From positions 1 through 11,369 of the forward strand of contig URTG01000043.1 in NCBI GenBank assembly GCA_900550705.1: a DNA stretch of 11,369 bases, read 5' to 3'. A program made the position numbers and the translations under genes. Below are positions 1 through 6,167 of the stretch, piece after piece; within the stretch, counting starts at the first letter, position 1; each line of letters starts with the position of its first letter. The notes beneath the pieces were generated by a model that saw only the letters and a program-made list of their open reading frames with translations, did no database searches and was not told the origin of the DNA. Source of the stretch: an uncultured Eubacteriales bacterium. Its GTDB lineage: Bacteria; Bacillota; Clostridia; Oscillospirales; Oscillospiraceae.

Positions 1-772
1 CCTCCCCACGGGCCCGGAGGATGGCATCTTTATAGCCCTGGGAGGCATCGCACTCCTCGGTGGCGATGAGCCGGGTGGCGATCTGCACCCCGGCGGCCCC
101 CATGCCCCGGAACCGGGCCATATCTTCCCCGGTCAGGCCGCCCCCTGCCACAAAGACGGGGATATTCCGGCCATATTTCTCTTGATAGGGGGCCAGCTCC
201 GCCAGCACCTGGGGCAGGATGTCCTCCAGCGGCTGGGCCGTACCCTCCAGCAGGTCGTCCTCTTTAAAGCCAAGGTGTCCCCCGGCCTTGCAGCCCTCAA
301 TGACCAGAAAGTCCGCCGTCCCGCCATAGCGCTTGTCCCAGGTTTTCAGAATGAGCTTGGCCGCCCGGGCGCTGGACACGATGGGGGAGAGGGCGATGTC
401 CGCGCCCTTCACCAGACCGGGCAGCTCCAAGGGCAGGCCCGCCCCGGAGATGATGGCGTCCGCCCCCGCCTCCACCGCCGCCTGGGCCAGGGGGGCATAC
501 TGCCGCATGGCCACCATCAGATTGACAGCCACCAAGCCGTGTCCGTTGGAGAGACGGCGGGCTTTTTCGATCTCCTGCTTCAACCCCCGCAGGTCGGCTT
601 CCTGGGGATTTTGACGGAAGTCTGGCTCCCGATAGCCCGCATGGGCCGCGCTGACACATCCCATGCCTCCGCAGGCGGCCACCGCCCCGGCCAGGCCGCC
701 CAAAGACACCCCCACGCCCATGCCCCCCTGGATGACAGGCAGGGCCAGCTGCTTCTTCCCAATTTGAACCAT
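1..772 (-). CDS. Nitronate monooxygenase / FabK-like flavoprotein (partial, C-terminus off the left edge)
   Basis: This is an FMN-dependent TIM-barrel enzyme of the nitronate monooxygenase (2-nitropropane dioxygenase) / enoyl-ACP reductase II superfamily, cytoplasmic. About 257 residues are visible; the family is usually 310-360, so the C-terminus is missing. The N-terminus MVQIGKKQLALPVIQGGMGVG carries the first barrel strand and the QGGMG phosphate-side motif (residues 15-19). GCKAGGHLGF (160-169) holds the family histidine (H166). VFVAGGGLTGEDM and GAAGVQIATRLIATEEC follow as the FMN phosphate-binding region. The ATG at 772 is the natural start, directly before the first strand; a weak GGGG ribosome site lies about 11 bases upstream. 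No fatty acid synthesis neighbours are visible, so nitronate oxidation versus enoyl-ACP reduction cannot be decided here. The GCKAGGHLGF and ATEEC stretches look more like the clostridial nitronate monooxygenase group, by memory of the family. Confidence 0.88.
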   Translation of the reverse strand, partial: MVQIGKKQLALPVIQGGMGVGVSLGGLAGAVAACGGMGCVSAAHAGYREPDFRQNPQEADLRGLKQEIEKARRLSNGHGLVAVNLMVAMRQYAPLAQAAVEAGADAIISGAGLPLELPGLVKGADIALSPIVSSARAAKLILKTWDKRYGGTADFLVIEGCKAGGHLGFKEDDLLEGTAQPLEDILPQVLAELAPYQEKYGRNIPVFVAGGGLTGEDMARFRGMGAAGVQIATRLIATEECDASQGYKDAILRARGE

Positions 773-787
773 ATTATATCAAACCCC

Positions 788-844
788 ATATAATCTGATT
801 TTTAAAACTGGATTATATGATATCATAAAAATGATTTTTGTCAA
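788..844 (-). promoter_or_regulatory. AT-rich promoter/operator region of the nitronate monooxygenase-like gene
   Basis: On the minus strand TTGACA (844-839) is a plausible -35, but the perfect TATAAT (817-812) is 21 bases away, which is too far, so the exact promoter is uncertain. The region holds a perfect 12-bp palindrome, TATGATATCATA (816-827), and an 8-bp inverted repeat, ATATAATC (788-795) / GATTATAT (811-818), with a 15-base spacer. Both look like operator symmetry. Confidence 0.4.
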
Positions 845-852
845 TGACAGAT

Positions 853-891
853 AAAAAGAAGAACATCTGCACAGCAGATGTTCTTCTTTTT
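853..891 (-). terminator. Intrinsic terminator of tRNA-Leu (18-bp perfect hairpin, probably bidirectional)
   Basis: Arms 853-870 (AAAAAGAAGAACATCTGC) and 874-891 are perfectly complementary over 18 bp around a 3-base loop. The A/T ends give a U-run in either direction. It begins right at the encoded CCA end of the minus-strand tRNA, so it ends that transcript. It may also end read-through from the DUF1538-PII operon, since no clear terminator separates those genes from the tRNA. Confidence 0.85.
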
Positions 892-977
892 GGTGCGCGA
901 GGCGGGAGTCGAACCCGCACGCCCTTGCGAGCACTGGCACCTGAAGCCAGCGAGTCTACCAATTCCACCACTCGCGC
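891..977 (-). tRNA. tRNA-Leu, anticodon CAG, with encoded CCA
   Basis: Read on the minus strand, the acceptor arm GCGCGAG (977-971) pairs perfectly with CTCGCGC (901-895), followed by discriminator A and an encoded CCA (893-891). The D arm contains AATTGGTAGA. The anticodon stem CTGGC/GCCAG encloses loop TTCAGGT, giving anticodon CAG, which reads CTG leucine codons. A long variable arm (TGCTCGCAAGGGCGT) marks a class II tRNA, and the T arm GCGGGTTCGACTCCCGC is intact. CTG is a very common leucine codon in the GC-rich genes here. A second copy in opposite orientation lies at the right edge. Confidence 0.97.
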
Positions 978-1016
978 ATCCTGTTCGGTTGTGCGCTGTC
1001 GTTCAGCGCGAGAGTT

Positions 1017-1045
1017 ATAATACTACATGGAAGGGCGGATGTCAA
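1017..1045 (-). promoter_or_regulatory. Sigma-A type promoter of tRNA-Leu
   Basis: On the minus strand TTGACA (1045-1040), a 17-base spacer, then TATTAT (1022-1017). The predicted start leaves a leader of roughly 30 bases containing the small inverted repeat GCGCTG/CAGCGC. The leader closely resembles that of the second tRNA-Leu copy. Confidence 0.85.
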
Positions 1046-1074
1046 GTGGTTTTTGAAAAAAATTGAAAGCGGTC

Positions 1075-1734
1075 TTACCCCAGCCGCACGATCTCCTCGA
1101 TCGGCAGGGCGCACAGCAGGGTCTGTGCCTCCTGCCGCAGGCCGTGGGCGTGGTTGACGGCATCCAGGACCGGGCGGGCAAGGTCGGCGGGGACGACGAT
1201 GGCGATGATCTCCCGCTCGGCGGTCAGGTTCTGATCGCAGGCCTGCTCCAGGGCCTCGAAGCCGGCCAGACGGGCCTTGATGACGGTACCGCCCCGGGCG
1301 CCGGCGGCCTTTGCGGTGGCCATGACGGCGTCGGTGAAGCCCCGGCGGCAGGCGGCCAGGATGAGTTTATTTTCGGTGTGCTCCATGGGTTCCGTGTTCT
1401 CCTTTCGTCGCAGCTCCTCCCACTGATAGGTGGCAAGGCGGGCGGCTAAATTGCTCAGGGCGGCCAGGGGGAGGGAGAAGACCAGGCCGGAGGTCTCCAG
1501 CTCGCCCCGCAGCTCGCCGTCCAGGTCCCGGAGGAGGGCGCGGGCGGCGGCGGGGGCGGCCAGGCTGAGGACCACGTCCTTCTCTGTGGACCCCAGGCCC
1601 AGAATATCCAGAATTTCCGAGGTGGCGGTGCCCCGGCCGGGGCATTGCAGATGCAGCCCCACGCCCCGGGCGGCGTATCGCTTTTCCAGGGCCGCGCCGC
1701 GGCCCCGTTCGACAATGGAAATGACGGCCTTCAT
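1075..1734 (-). CDS. Tandem PII-like signalling protein encoded with DUF1538
   Basis: The 219-residue protein has two PII-like (GlnB-superfamily) ferredoxin-like domains, roughly residues 1-100 and 122-218, joined by a charged linker (EELRRKENTEPMEHTEN). The second half is the typical one: KLILAACRRGFTDAVM, then AAGARGGT (143-150), then an EREIIAIVVP strand (173-182). The first half follows the same pattern (KAVISIVERG, EKDVVLSLAAP, GLVFSLPL) but is more diverged; both end in a matching strand (VFSLPL / LCALPI). The uridylylated tyrosine of classical GlnB T-loops is not apparent, so a covalent nitrogen switch is not implied. The ATG overlaps the stop of the upstream DUF1538 gene (ATGA), so the two are probably translationally coupled. 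By analogy with AmtB-GlnK, it may gate the DUF1538 transporter in response to a small ligand; the ligand is unknown. Confidence 0.85.
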   Translation of the reverse strand: MKAVISIVERGRGAALEKRYAARGVGLHLQCPGRGTATSEILDILGLGSTEKDVVLSLAAPAAARALLRDLDGELRGELETSGLVFSLPLAALSNLAARLATYQWEELRRKENTEPMEHTENKLILAACRRGFTDAVMATAKAAGARGGTVIKARLAGFEALEQACDQNLTAEREIIAIVVPADLARPVLDAVNHAHGLRQEAQTLLCALPIEEIVRLG

Positions 1735-3269
1735 AGCTCCGCCCCCTCTCGGTCAAAATACAGCACACAGTCCTCCACCTGCTCCAGCCGGGCGCGGAGC
1801 CGGCGGCGGGCCAGGTCGTGGCGCACCTGGCTGGCCAGGCCCATGACCTGGATGGTCACCAGAGGCGTCATGGCCACCAGGGCCACAATGCCGAAGGCAT
1901 CGGTCATGCGGTCGCCCCCCAGGGCGGAGCAGGCCCCCATGGCGAAGGGCAGCAGAAAGGCCGCCGTCATGGGTCCGCTGGCTACGCCGCCGGAGTCGAA
2001 GGCGATGCCGGTGAAGATGGAGGGCACGAAGAAGCTCAGCCCCAGAGACAGGGCGTACCCCGGCACCAGCACCCAGAAAATGGGCAGTCCGGTGAGCACC
2101 CGGAGCATGGACAGCCCCACCGAGACGGATACGCCCACCGACAGGGCGGCCCCCATGGCCCGCTGGGAGATGGAGCCGTTGGAGACCTCCTCCACCTGCT
2201 TGGTGAGAACGGCCACGGCGGGCTCCGCCTTGACGATGTAATAGCCCATGAGCATCCCGGCGGGGATCAGCAGCCAGGGCCGGGTCCCGCCGGCCAGGGC
2301 GGCCCCCAGCAGCTCGCCGGCGGGCATAAAGCCCACATTCACGCCGCACAGAAAGCACACCAGCCCTAAGCCGGTGTACAGCAGTCCCGCGGCGATCCGC
2401 AGCAGCTCTCCCCGCAGAAACCGCCGGGTGACCAGCTGAAACAGCAGGAACAGCGCCGCCATGGGGGCCAGGGCGGTGACTACCTCCCGGGCATAGTGGG
2501 GCAGGGCGGACCAGAACTGCCGGGCGGCCTGGGCGGTGTCCGCCAGGGCGGGGGCGGCGATGGCCTCGTAGGCCGCGTCCTGGGGCTGGTAGACGATGCC
2601 CAGCACCAGCACAGACAGCACCGGCCCGATGGAGCACAGGGCGATGAGACCGAAGCTGTCGCTGGCGGAGTTGGCATCGCTCCGGGCGGAGGCAATGCCC
2701 AGACCCAGGGCCATGATAAAGGGCACGGTGATGGGCCCCGTGGTCACGCCGCCGGAGTCGAAGGACACGGGGACGAACCGGGCGGGGGCCAGGGCGGCCA
2801 CCAGAAATACCACCGGGTAGCACAGCACCAGCATCCGCCGCAGGGGGATGGCGTACTTGACCCGCAGGGCCGCCGCCGCCAGGAACAGGCCCACCCCGGC
2901 GGCCACGGTGAGGATGAGCACCCGGCTGTTGATGGCCGGGACCTGTCGGGCCAGGACCTGGAGGTCCGGCTCCGCCACGGTGCTCAGCACCCCCAGAATA
3001 AAGTATACCGCCAGAGGCAGCAGGGGATTTTTGGCCCGGCTCACCGTGGAGCCCACCCCCTCGCCCATGGGCAGCATGGACATATCCACCCCCAGGGTGA
3101 ACAGCCCCATGCCCGCCACCAGCAGCAGCGCGCCGAACAGAAACAGCACCAGCGTCCCCGGGTCCAGGGGCGCGGCGGTGACGGACAGCAGCAGCACCAG
3201 CGCCGTGATGGGCAGCACCGAGGCCAGGGATTCCTGCGTTTTTTCAAAGAATAGACGATAGCTGTGCAA
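1731..3269 (-). CDS. DUF1538 membrane protein with two homologous halves, putative cation transporter
   Basis: This 512-residue, strongly hydrophobic integral membrane protein has two DUF1538 repeats. The signature appears twice: FDSGGVTTGP (170-179) and FDSGGVASGP (424-433). Each is followed by a small-residue-rich helix and a DxFGxxAL element (near 204 and 457). Each half also carries an AEP motif (99-101 and 348-350). Separate DUF1538 proteins UmpA/UmpB have been reported as a two-component Na+(Li+,K+)/H+ antiporter in Halomonas; here both halves are in one chain, so cation/proton exchange is a reasonable but unproven guess. The start is TTG at 3269: it has AAGGAG nine bases upstream and lies just after a strong promoter. 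An in-frame start at 3332 would lie inside the -35 box and is ruled out. A short charged tail follows the last helix. It forms an operon with the tandem PII protein. Confidence 0.85.
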   Translation of the reverse strand: MHSYRLFFEKTQESLASVLPITALVLLLSVTAAPLDPGTLVLFLFGALLLVAGMGLFTLGVDMSMLPMGEGVGSTVSRAKNPLLPLAVYFILGVLSTVAEPDLQVLARQVPAINSRVLILTVAAGVGLFLAAAALRVKYAIPLRRMLVLCYPVVFLVAALAPARFVPVSFDSGGVTTGPITVPFIMALGLGIASARSDANSASDSFGLIALCSIGPVLSVLVLGIVYQPQDAAYEAIAAPALADTAQAARQFWSALPHYAREVVTALAPMAALFLLFQLVTRRFLRGELLRIAAGLLYTGLGLVCFLCGVNVGFMPAGELLGAALAGGTRPWLLIPAGMLMGYYIVKAEPAVAVLTKQVEEVSNGSISQRAMGAALSVGVSVSVGLSMLRVLTGLPIFWVLVPGYALSLGLSFFVPSIFTGIAFDSGGVASGPMTAAFLLPFAMGACSALGGDRMTDAFGIVALVAMTPLVTIQVMGLASQVRHDLARRRLRARLEQVEDCVLYFDREGAEL

Positions 3270-3302
3270 TGGGTCACGCTCCTTTTTAAATCTTTTTTTC
3301 TT

Positions 3303-3332
3303 ATTATAACGGGGTAGGTTCGTCCCTGTCAA
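3303..3332 (-). promoter_or_regulatory. Promoter of the DUF1538-PII operon
   Basis: On the minus strand TTGACA (3332-3327), an 18-base spacer, then a consensus TATAAT (3308-3303). Transcription would begin near 3296, giving a leader of about 27 bases with AAGGAG before the TTG start. A perfect arm palindrome, TTTTTGG-A-CCAAAAA (3362-3376), lies about 30 bases upstream of the -35 and could be a regulator site. Confidence 0.8.
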
Positions 3333-3506
3333 AAAGGCGGGATGGCAAGACTGATTTTATATTTTTGGACCAAAAACCGGATCAGAACATGGTAAATATC
3401 GCAAATTTCAATTTTTTACGAAGCTTTTTTGAAACATACGGGTTCGGCTCAGCTTGTGTTTACGGAATCTTTATACCAGGACGGCAAATCTGAACAGGTA
3501 CGGCGG

Positions 3507-3534
3507 AAAAAAGGCACCGGATGGCCGGTATGCC
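3507..3534 (-). terminator. Orphan terminator-like hairpin, minus strand
   Basis: Read on the minus strand: GGCA, a TA bulge, CCGG, loop CCAT, CCGG, TGCC, then six T residues (3512-3507). This is the form of an intrinsic terminator, but no recognised minus-strand gene ends here. It could end a small unannotated transcript starting between about 3540 and 3800, or be a relic. Confidence 0.4.
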
Positions 3535-3540
3535 TACGGC

Positions 3541-3572
3541 TCTCCTTGGCGGGGAGGACTTTTTTGACCACC
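3541..3572 (+). repeat. Fragment of a dispersed intergenic repeat (same family as 10530-10560)
   Basis: A 31-base stretch (3542-3572) matches 10530-10560 at 23 of 31 positions by eye in the same orientation, with the common core GGACTTTTTYGAC. Both copies have a short stem-loop just before the core (CTCC/GGAG here, TCCTT/AAGGA there). In addition CTCTCCTTGGCGG (3540-3552) recurs exactly at 10350-10362. Confidence 0.5.
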
Positions 3573-3754
3573 GGCTCCCAGAATGTAACATAGTTGATAT
3601 TCTTTTTCGCCCGGAACCGCTACACTGGGGGCAGCTGGAACAAAACCACGAAGTTTGGCGAAGTTTCTCCGGTTTCCTGCCGTTTTGAGACAAAAAACGC
3701 CGATTTGCCTTGCTGGAGCGGTCCACGGAGAAAAGACCTTGTGTACTTTCACCA

Positions 3755-3784
3755 TTGACATCTGTTCACCGGGGCGATTATAAT
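3755..3784 (+). promoter_or_regulatory. Promoter of the liv operon
   Basis: TTGACA (3755-3760), an 18-base spacer, then a consensus TATAAT (3779-3784). Transcription would start near 3791, leaving a leader of about 90 bases before livJ that contains a GC-rich hairpin. No T-box or obvious CodY-type palindrome was seen at the promoter. Confidence 0.85.
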
Positions 3785-3826
3785 GGGCAGCATCCTGAAC
3801 CATCCCCCCGGGAGAAGCTCAGGGTC

Positions 3827-3852
3827 GGGGCCGCTGCGGCCCCCATTTTGTT
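3827..3852 (+). promoter_or_regulatory. GC-rich leader hairpin upstream of livJ, possible attenuator
   Basis: GGGGCCG (3827-3833), loop CTG, CGGCCCC (3837-3843) form a perfect 7-bp stem followed by CATTTTGTT. The shape is that of a weak intrinsic terminator inside the liv leader. The upstream run CCCCCC (3804-3809) could pair with the GGGG arm as an alternative fold. The AGGAGG ribosome site (3868-3873) is not in the stem. Confidence 0.4.
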
Positions 3853-3881
3853 CCGGGAACGAAATTTAGGAGGGAACTCAA

Positions 3882-5081
3882 ATGAAAAAGTATCTTGCTA
3901 TGGCGATGGCCTGTGTGCTCAGCTTGGGTATGCTGGCCGGCTGCGGCAGCAATAACGGCGGCAGCGCCGCTTCCACTTCCGGCAGCAACGCCGCTTCCAC
4001 TTCCGTCTCCGCCTCCGGCGACGCCATTTACATCGGCGGCATTGGCCCCCTGACCGGCTCCGCTGCCGTGTACGGCCTGGCCACCGCCCATGGCGCCCAG
4101 ATCGCCGTGGATGAGATCAACGCCCTGGGCGGCATTCAGTTCGTCCTGGACTCTCAGGATGACGAGAACGATGCCGAGAAGTCCGTCAACGCCTACAACA
4201 ATCTGAAGGGCAAGGGGATGCAGGTCCTGTACGGCACCACCACCACCAACCCCTGCGTGGCCGTGGCCGCTGAGACCAATGCCGACCGCATCTTCCAGCT
4301 GACCCCCTCTGCCTCCTCCACCGACGTGACCAACGGCCGCGACAACGTGTTCCAGGCCTGCTTCACCGACCCCAACCAGGGCAAGGCTGCGGCCGACTAC
4401 ATCAAGGAGCACGGGCTGGGCACCAAGATCGCCGCCATCTATAACAACGGCGACTCCTACTCCACCGGCATCTTCAACGCCTTCCAGGCGGAGGCCCAGG
4501 CGGTGGGCCTGGAGATCGTGGCCGTCAGCACCTTCCCCGATGACAACAACGCCGACTTCACCGTGCAGCTGGGCGAGGCCCAGAGCGCCGGTGCCGACCT
4601 GGTGTTCATGCCCATCTACTACACCCCCGCTTCCCTGATCCTGAACCAGGCCAAGACCATGGGCTACGCCCCCACCTTCTTCGGCTGCGACGGCATGGAC
4701 GGTATCCTGGACCTGGAGGGCTTCGACACCTCTTTGGCCGAGGGCCTGATGCTCATGACCCCCTTCAACGCCTGGGGCGAGGACGAGCGCACCGTGAACT
4801 TTGTCACCACCTATCAGGAGAAGTTCGGCGGTGTGCCCAACCAGTTCGCGGCCGACGGCTATGACTGCATCTACGCCATCTACAATGCCTGCCAGAAGGC
4901 CGGCGTCACCGCCGACATGAGCGCCAGCGAGATCTGCGACAAGCTCATCGCCACCTTCACCGACAGCGCCTTCTCCGTGGACGGCCTGACCGGCACCGGG
5001 ATGCACTGGAGCGCCAACGGCGAGGTCTCCAAGGACCCCGTGGTGGTCAAGGTGGTGGACACCAAGTACGTCACCCAGTAA
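3882..5081 (+). CDS. livJ: Branched-chain amino acid type ABC transporter substrate-binding lipoprotein (LivJ)
   Basis: This 399-residue protein captures the substrate outside the membrane and delivers it to the LivHM channel. The N-terminus MKKYLAMAMACVLSLGMLAGC is a lipoprotein signal with lipobox LAGC; C21 would be lipidated and anchor it to the outer face of the membrane. A serine/alanine/threonine linker (about 22-46), containing a tandem 8-residue repeat (AASTSGSN then AASTSVSA), leads to the type I periplasmic-binding domain (Peripla_BP_6 family). That domain starts IYIGGIGPLTGSAAVYG (49-65) and includes the VDEINALGG segment. AGGAGG lies 8 bases before the ATG. It is first in the operon with the whole Liv membrane complex, which fixes the transporter type. 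The ligand (Leu/Ile/Val, another amino acid, or an amide) cannot be told from the sequence. Confidence 0.93.
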   Translation: MKKYLAMAMACVLSLGMLAGCGSNNGGSAASTSGSNAASTSVSASGDAIYIGGIGPLTGSAAVYGLATAHGAQIAVDEINALGGIQFVLDSQDDENDAEKSVNAYNNLKGKGMQVLYGTTTTNPCVAVAAETNADRIFQLTPSASSTDVTNGRDNVFQACFTDPNQGKAAADYIKEHGLGTKIAAIYNNGDSYSTGIFNAFQAEAQAVGLEIVAVSTFPDDNNADFTVQLGEAQSAGADLVFMPIYYTPASLILNQAKTMGYAPTFFGCDGMDGILDLEGFDTSLAEGLMLMTPFNAWGEDERTVNFVTTYQEKFGGVPNQFAADGYDCIYAIYNACQKAGVTADMSASEICDKLIATFTDSAFSVDGLTGTGMHWSANGEVSKDPVVVKVVDTKYVTQ

Positions 5082-5103
5082 TTCCAAGCAGCAAACCTAT
5101 TCT

Positions 5104-5136
5104 GAGAGGGCTGCCGGGTCTCTCGGCGGCCCTCTC
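5104..5136 (+). promoter_or_regulatory. 13-bp hairpin between livJ and livH (first of two)
   Basis: GAGAGGGCTGCCG (5104-5116) and CGGCGGCCCTCTC (5124-5136) pair over 13 bp with one G-U wobble around a 7-base loop. No T-run follows, so it is not a strong terminator. A hairpin after a binding-protein gene commonly protects the upstream mRNA from 3' decay and raises its yield over the permease genes. Confidence 0.6.
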
Positions 5137-5149
5137 CGCTTATCCGCTC

Positions 5150-5203
5150 CGCATGGCGAAAACGTCCGCAGCCCCGGCCGGCTGCCGAGGTTTTCGCTAT
5201 GCG
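5150..5203 (+). promoter_or_regulatory. 14-bp hairpin between livJ and livH (second of two)
   Basis: Arms 5150-5163 and 5190-5203 (core GCGAAAAC / GTTTTCGC) pair over 14 bp with one wobble. Inside them GCAGCC/GGCTGC forms a further 6-bp stem. No clear T-run follows. With the preceding hairpin it fills most of the 185-base gap between livJ and livH, the only large gap within the operon. Confidence 0.55.
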
Positions 5204-5266
5204 TGTATTCGCAGCAACGAAATGGATGGAAGAACACTGAGAGAAAGAAGAAAGAGGTGACCCAGT

Positions 5267-6157
5267 TTGAGCATCCTCAATAACCTGATCAACGGCATCA
5301 GCCTGGGCAGCGTATACGCCATCATCGCCCTGGGCTACACCATGGTATACGGCATTGCCAAAATGCTGAACTTCGCCCACGGCGACGTTATTATGGTGGG
5401 CGCGTATATCTGCTTTTTCACCATGAGCCGCCTGAGCAGCTCCCTGCTGGTGGGCGCGGTGGCCGGGACCCTGCTGGCTATGGTGGTGTGCACCGCGCTG
5501 GGCGTGGTGATCGAGCGGCTGGCCTATAAGCCGCTGCGGCAGGCCCCGTCCCTGGCCGTGCTCATCACCGCCATCGGCGTGAGCTACTTCCTGCAGAACA
5601 GCGCCCTGCTGCTGTGGACCTCCAACCCCAAGTCCTTCCGCTCCGTGGTGGGCACCGGCTCCATCAAGCTGATGGGCGGCCAGATCACCATCACCTATGC
5701 CGCCCTGCTCACCGTGATCGTCTGCGTGGTGGTCATGCTGGGGCTGACCTGGTTCACCGGCAACACCAAGATGGGCAAGGCCATGCGGGCCTGCTCCGAG
5801 GATAAGTCCGCCGCCCAGCTCATGGGCATCGACGTGAACACCACCATTTCCATGACCTTTGCCATCGGCTCCGCCCTGGCGGCCGTGGCCGGTGTGCTGT
5901 TCTGCTCGGCCTACACCAACCTGATGCCCACCACCGGCTCGCTGCCCGGCATCAAGGCCTTCACCGCCGCGGTATTCGGCGGCATCGGCTCCATCCCCGG
6001 TGCGCTGCTGGGCGGTATCCTGCTGGGCATCATTGAGATCTTTGCCAAAGTGTTCAACAGCAACATCTCCGACGCCGTGGTCTTCCTGGTGCTGATCGTG
6101 GTGCTGCTGGTCAAGCCCACCGGCCTTCTGGGCAAGGTGGTCCGTGAGAAAGTTTGA
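5267..6157 (+). CDS. livH: Branched-chain amino acid type ABC transporter permease LivH
   Basis: This 296-residue polytopic membrane protein is one of the two channel subunits of the Liv importer. The family motif LNFAHGD (34-40) follows the first helix (GSVYAIIALGYTMVYG). The cytoplasmic loop that contacts the ATPase is AMRACSEDKSAAQLMG (172-187). The GGIGSIPGALLGGILLG segment near the C-terminus is typical. The start is TTG at 5267, six bases after an AGAGGTGA ribosome site; no in-frame ATG precedes the first helix, and the MSILNNLINGISLG start fits the family. Its stop lies ten bases before the livM start. It should pair with LivM and be powered by LivG and LivF. Confidence 0.93.
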   Translation: MSILNNLINGISLGSVYAIIALGYTMVYGIAKMLNFAHGDVIMVGAYICFFTMSRLSSSLLVGAVAGTLLAMVVCTALGVVIERLAYKPLRQAPSLAVLITAIGVSYFLQNSALLLWTSNPKSFRSVVGTGSIKLMGGQITITYAALLTVIVCVVVMLGLTWFTGNTKMGKAMRACSEDKSAAQLMGIDVNTTISMTFAIGSALAAVAGVLFCSAYTNLMPTTGSLPGIKAFTAAVFGGIGSIPGALLGGILLGIIEIFAKVFNSNISDAVVFLVLIVVLLVKPTGLLGKVVREKV

Positions 6158-6167
6158 GGTGGCGGAC

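Larger units (their letters stand above)
3333..3754. other. Non-coding interval between the divergent DUF1538 and liv promoters
   Basis: No convincing gene is seen. The short minus-strand reading frames here (89 and 88 codons) have no recognisable protein features and no good ribosome site. Contents: the 3362-3376 palindrome near the DUF1538 promoter, an AT-rich stretch to about 3440, a minus-strand terminator-like hairpin (3507-3534), and a repeat fragment (3541-3572) related to the element at 10530-10560. The remainder, to the liv promoter at 3755, shows only weak local repeats such as GAAGTTTGGC/GAAGTTTCTC. Confidence 0.6.

Noticed and set aside
1753..2823. A 356-codon minus-strand frame inside the DUF1538 gene
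   Set aside because: It is a frame-shifted shadow of the DUF1538 gene, Arg/Gly/Pro/His-rich, with no ribosome site or recognisable domain.
3401..3420. AT-rich stretch with some likeness to a CodY box
   Set aside because: The match to AATTTTCWGAAAATT is poor and the site is over 330 bases from the liv promoter.
3460..3803. Two short minus-strand frames (88 and 89 codons) in the non-coding gap
   Set aside because: They overlap each other, lack convincing ribosome sites and resemble no known protein. The interval is better treated as non-coding with a possible RNA.
3819..5087. A 422-codon open frame on the minus strand across livJ
   Set aside because: It lies antisense to a clear livJ gene, its product is an artefact-like Gly/Val/His-rich sequence, and long antisense frames are expected opposite GC-rich genes.
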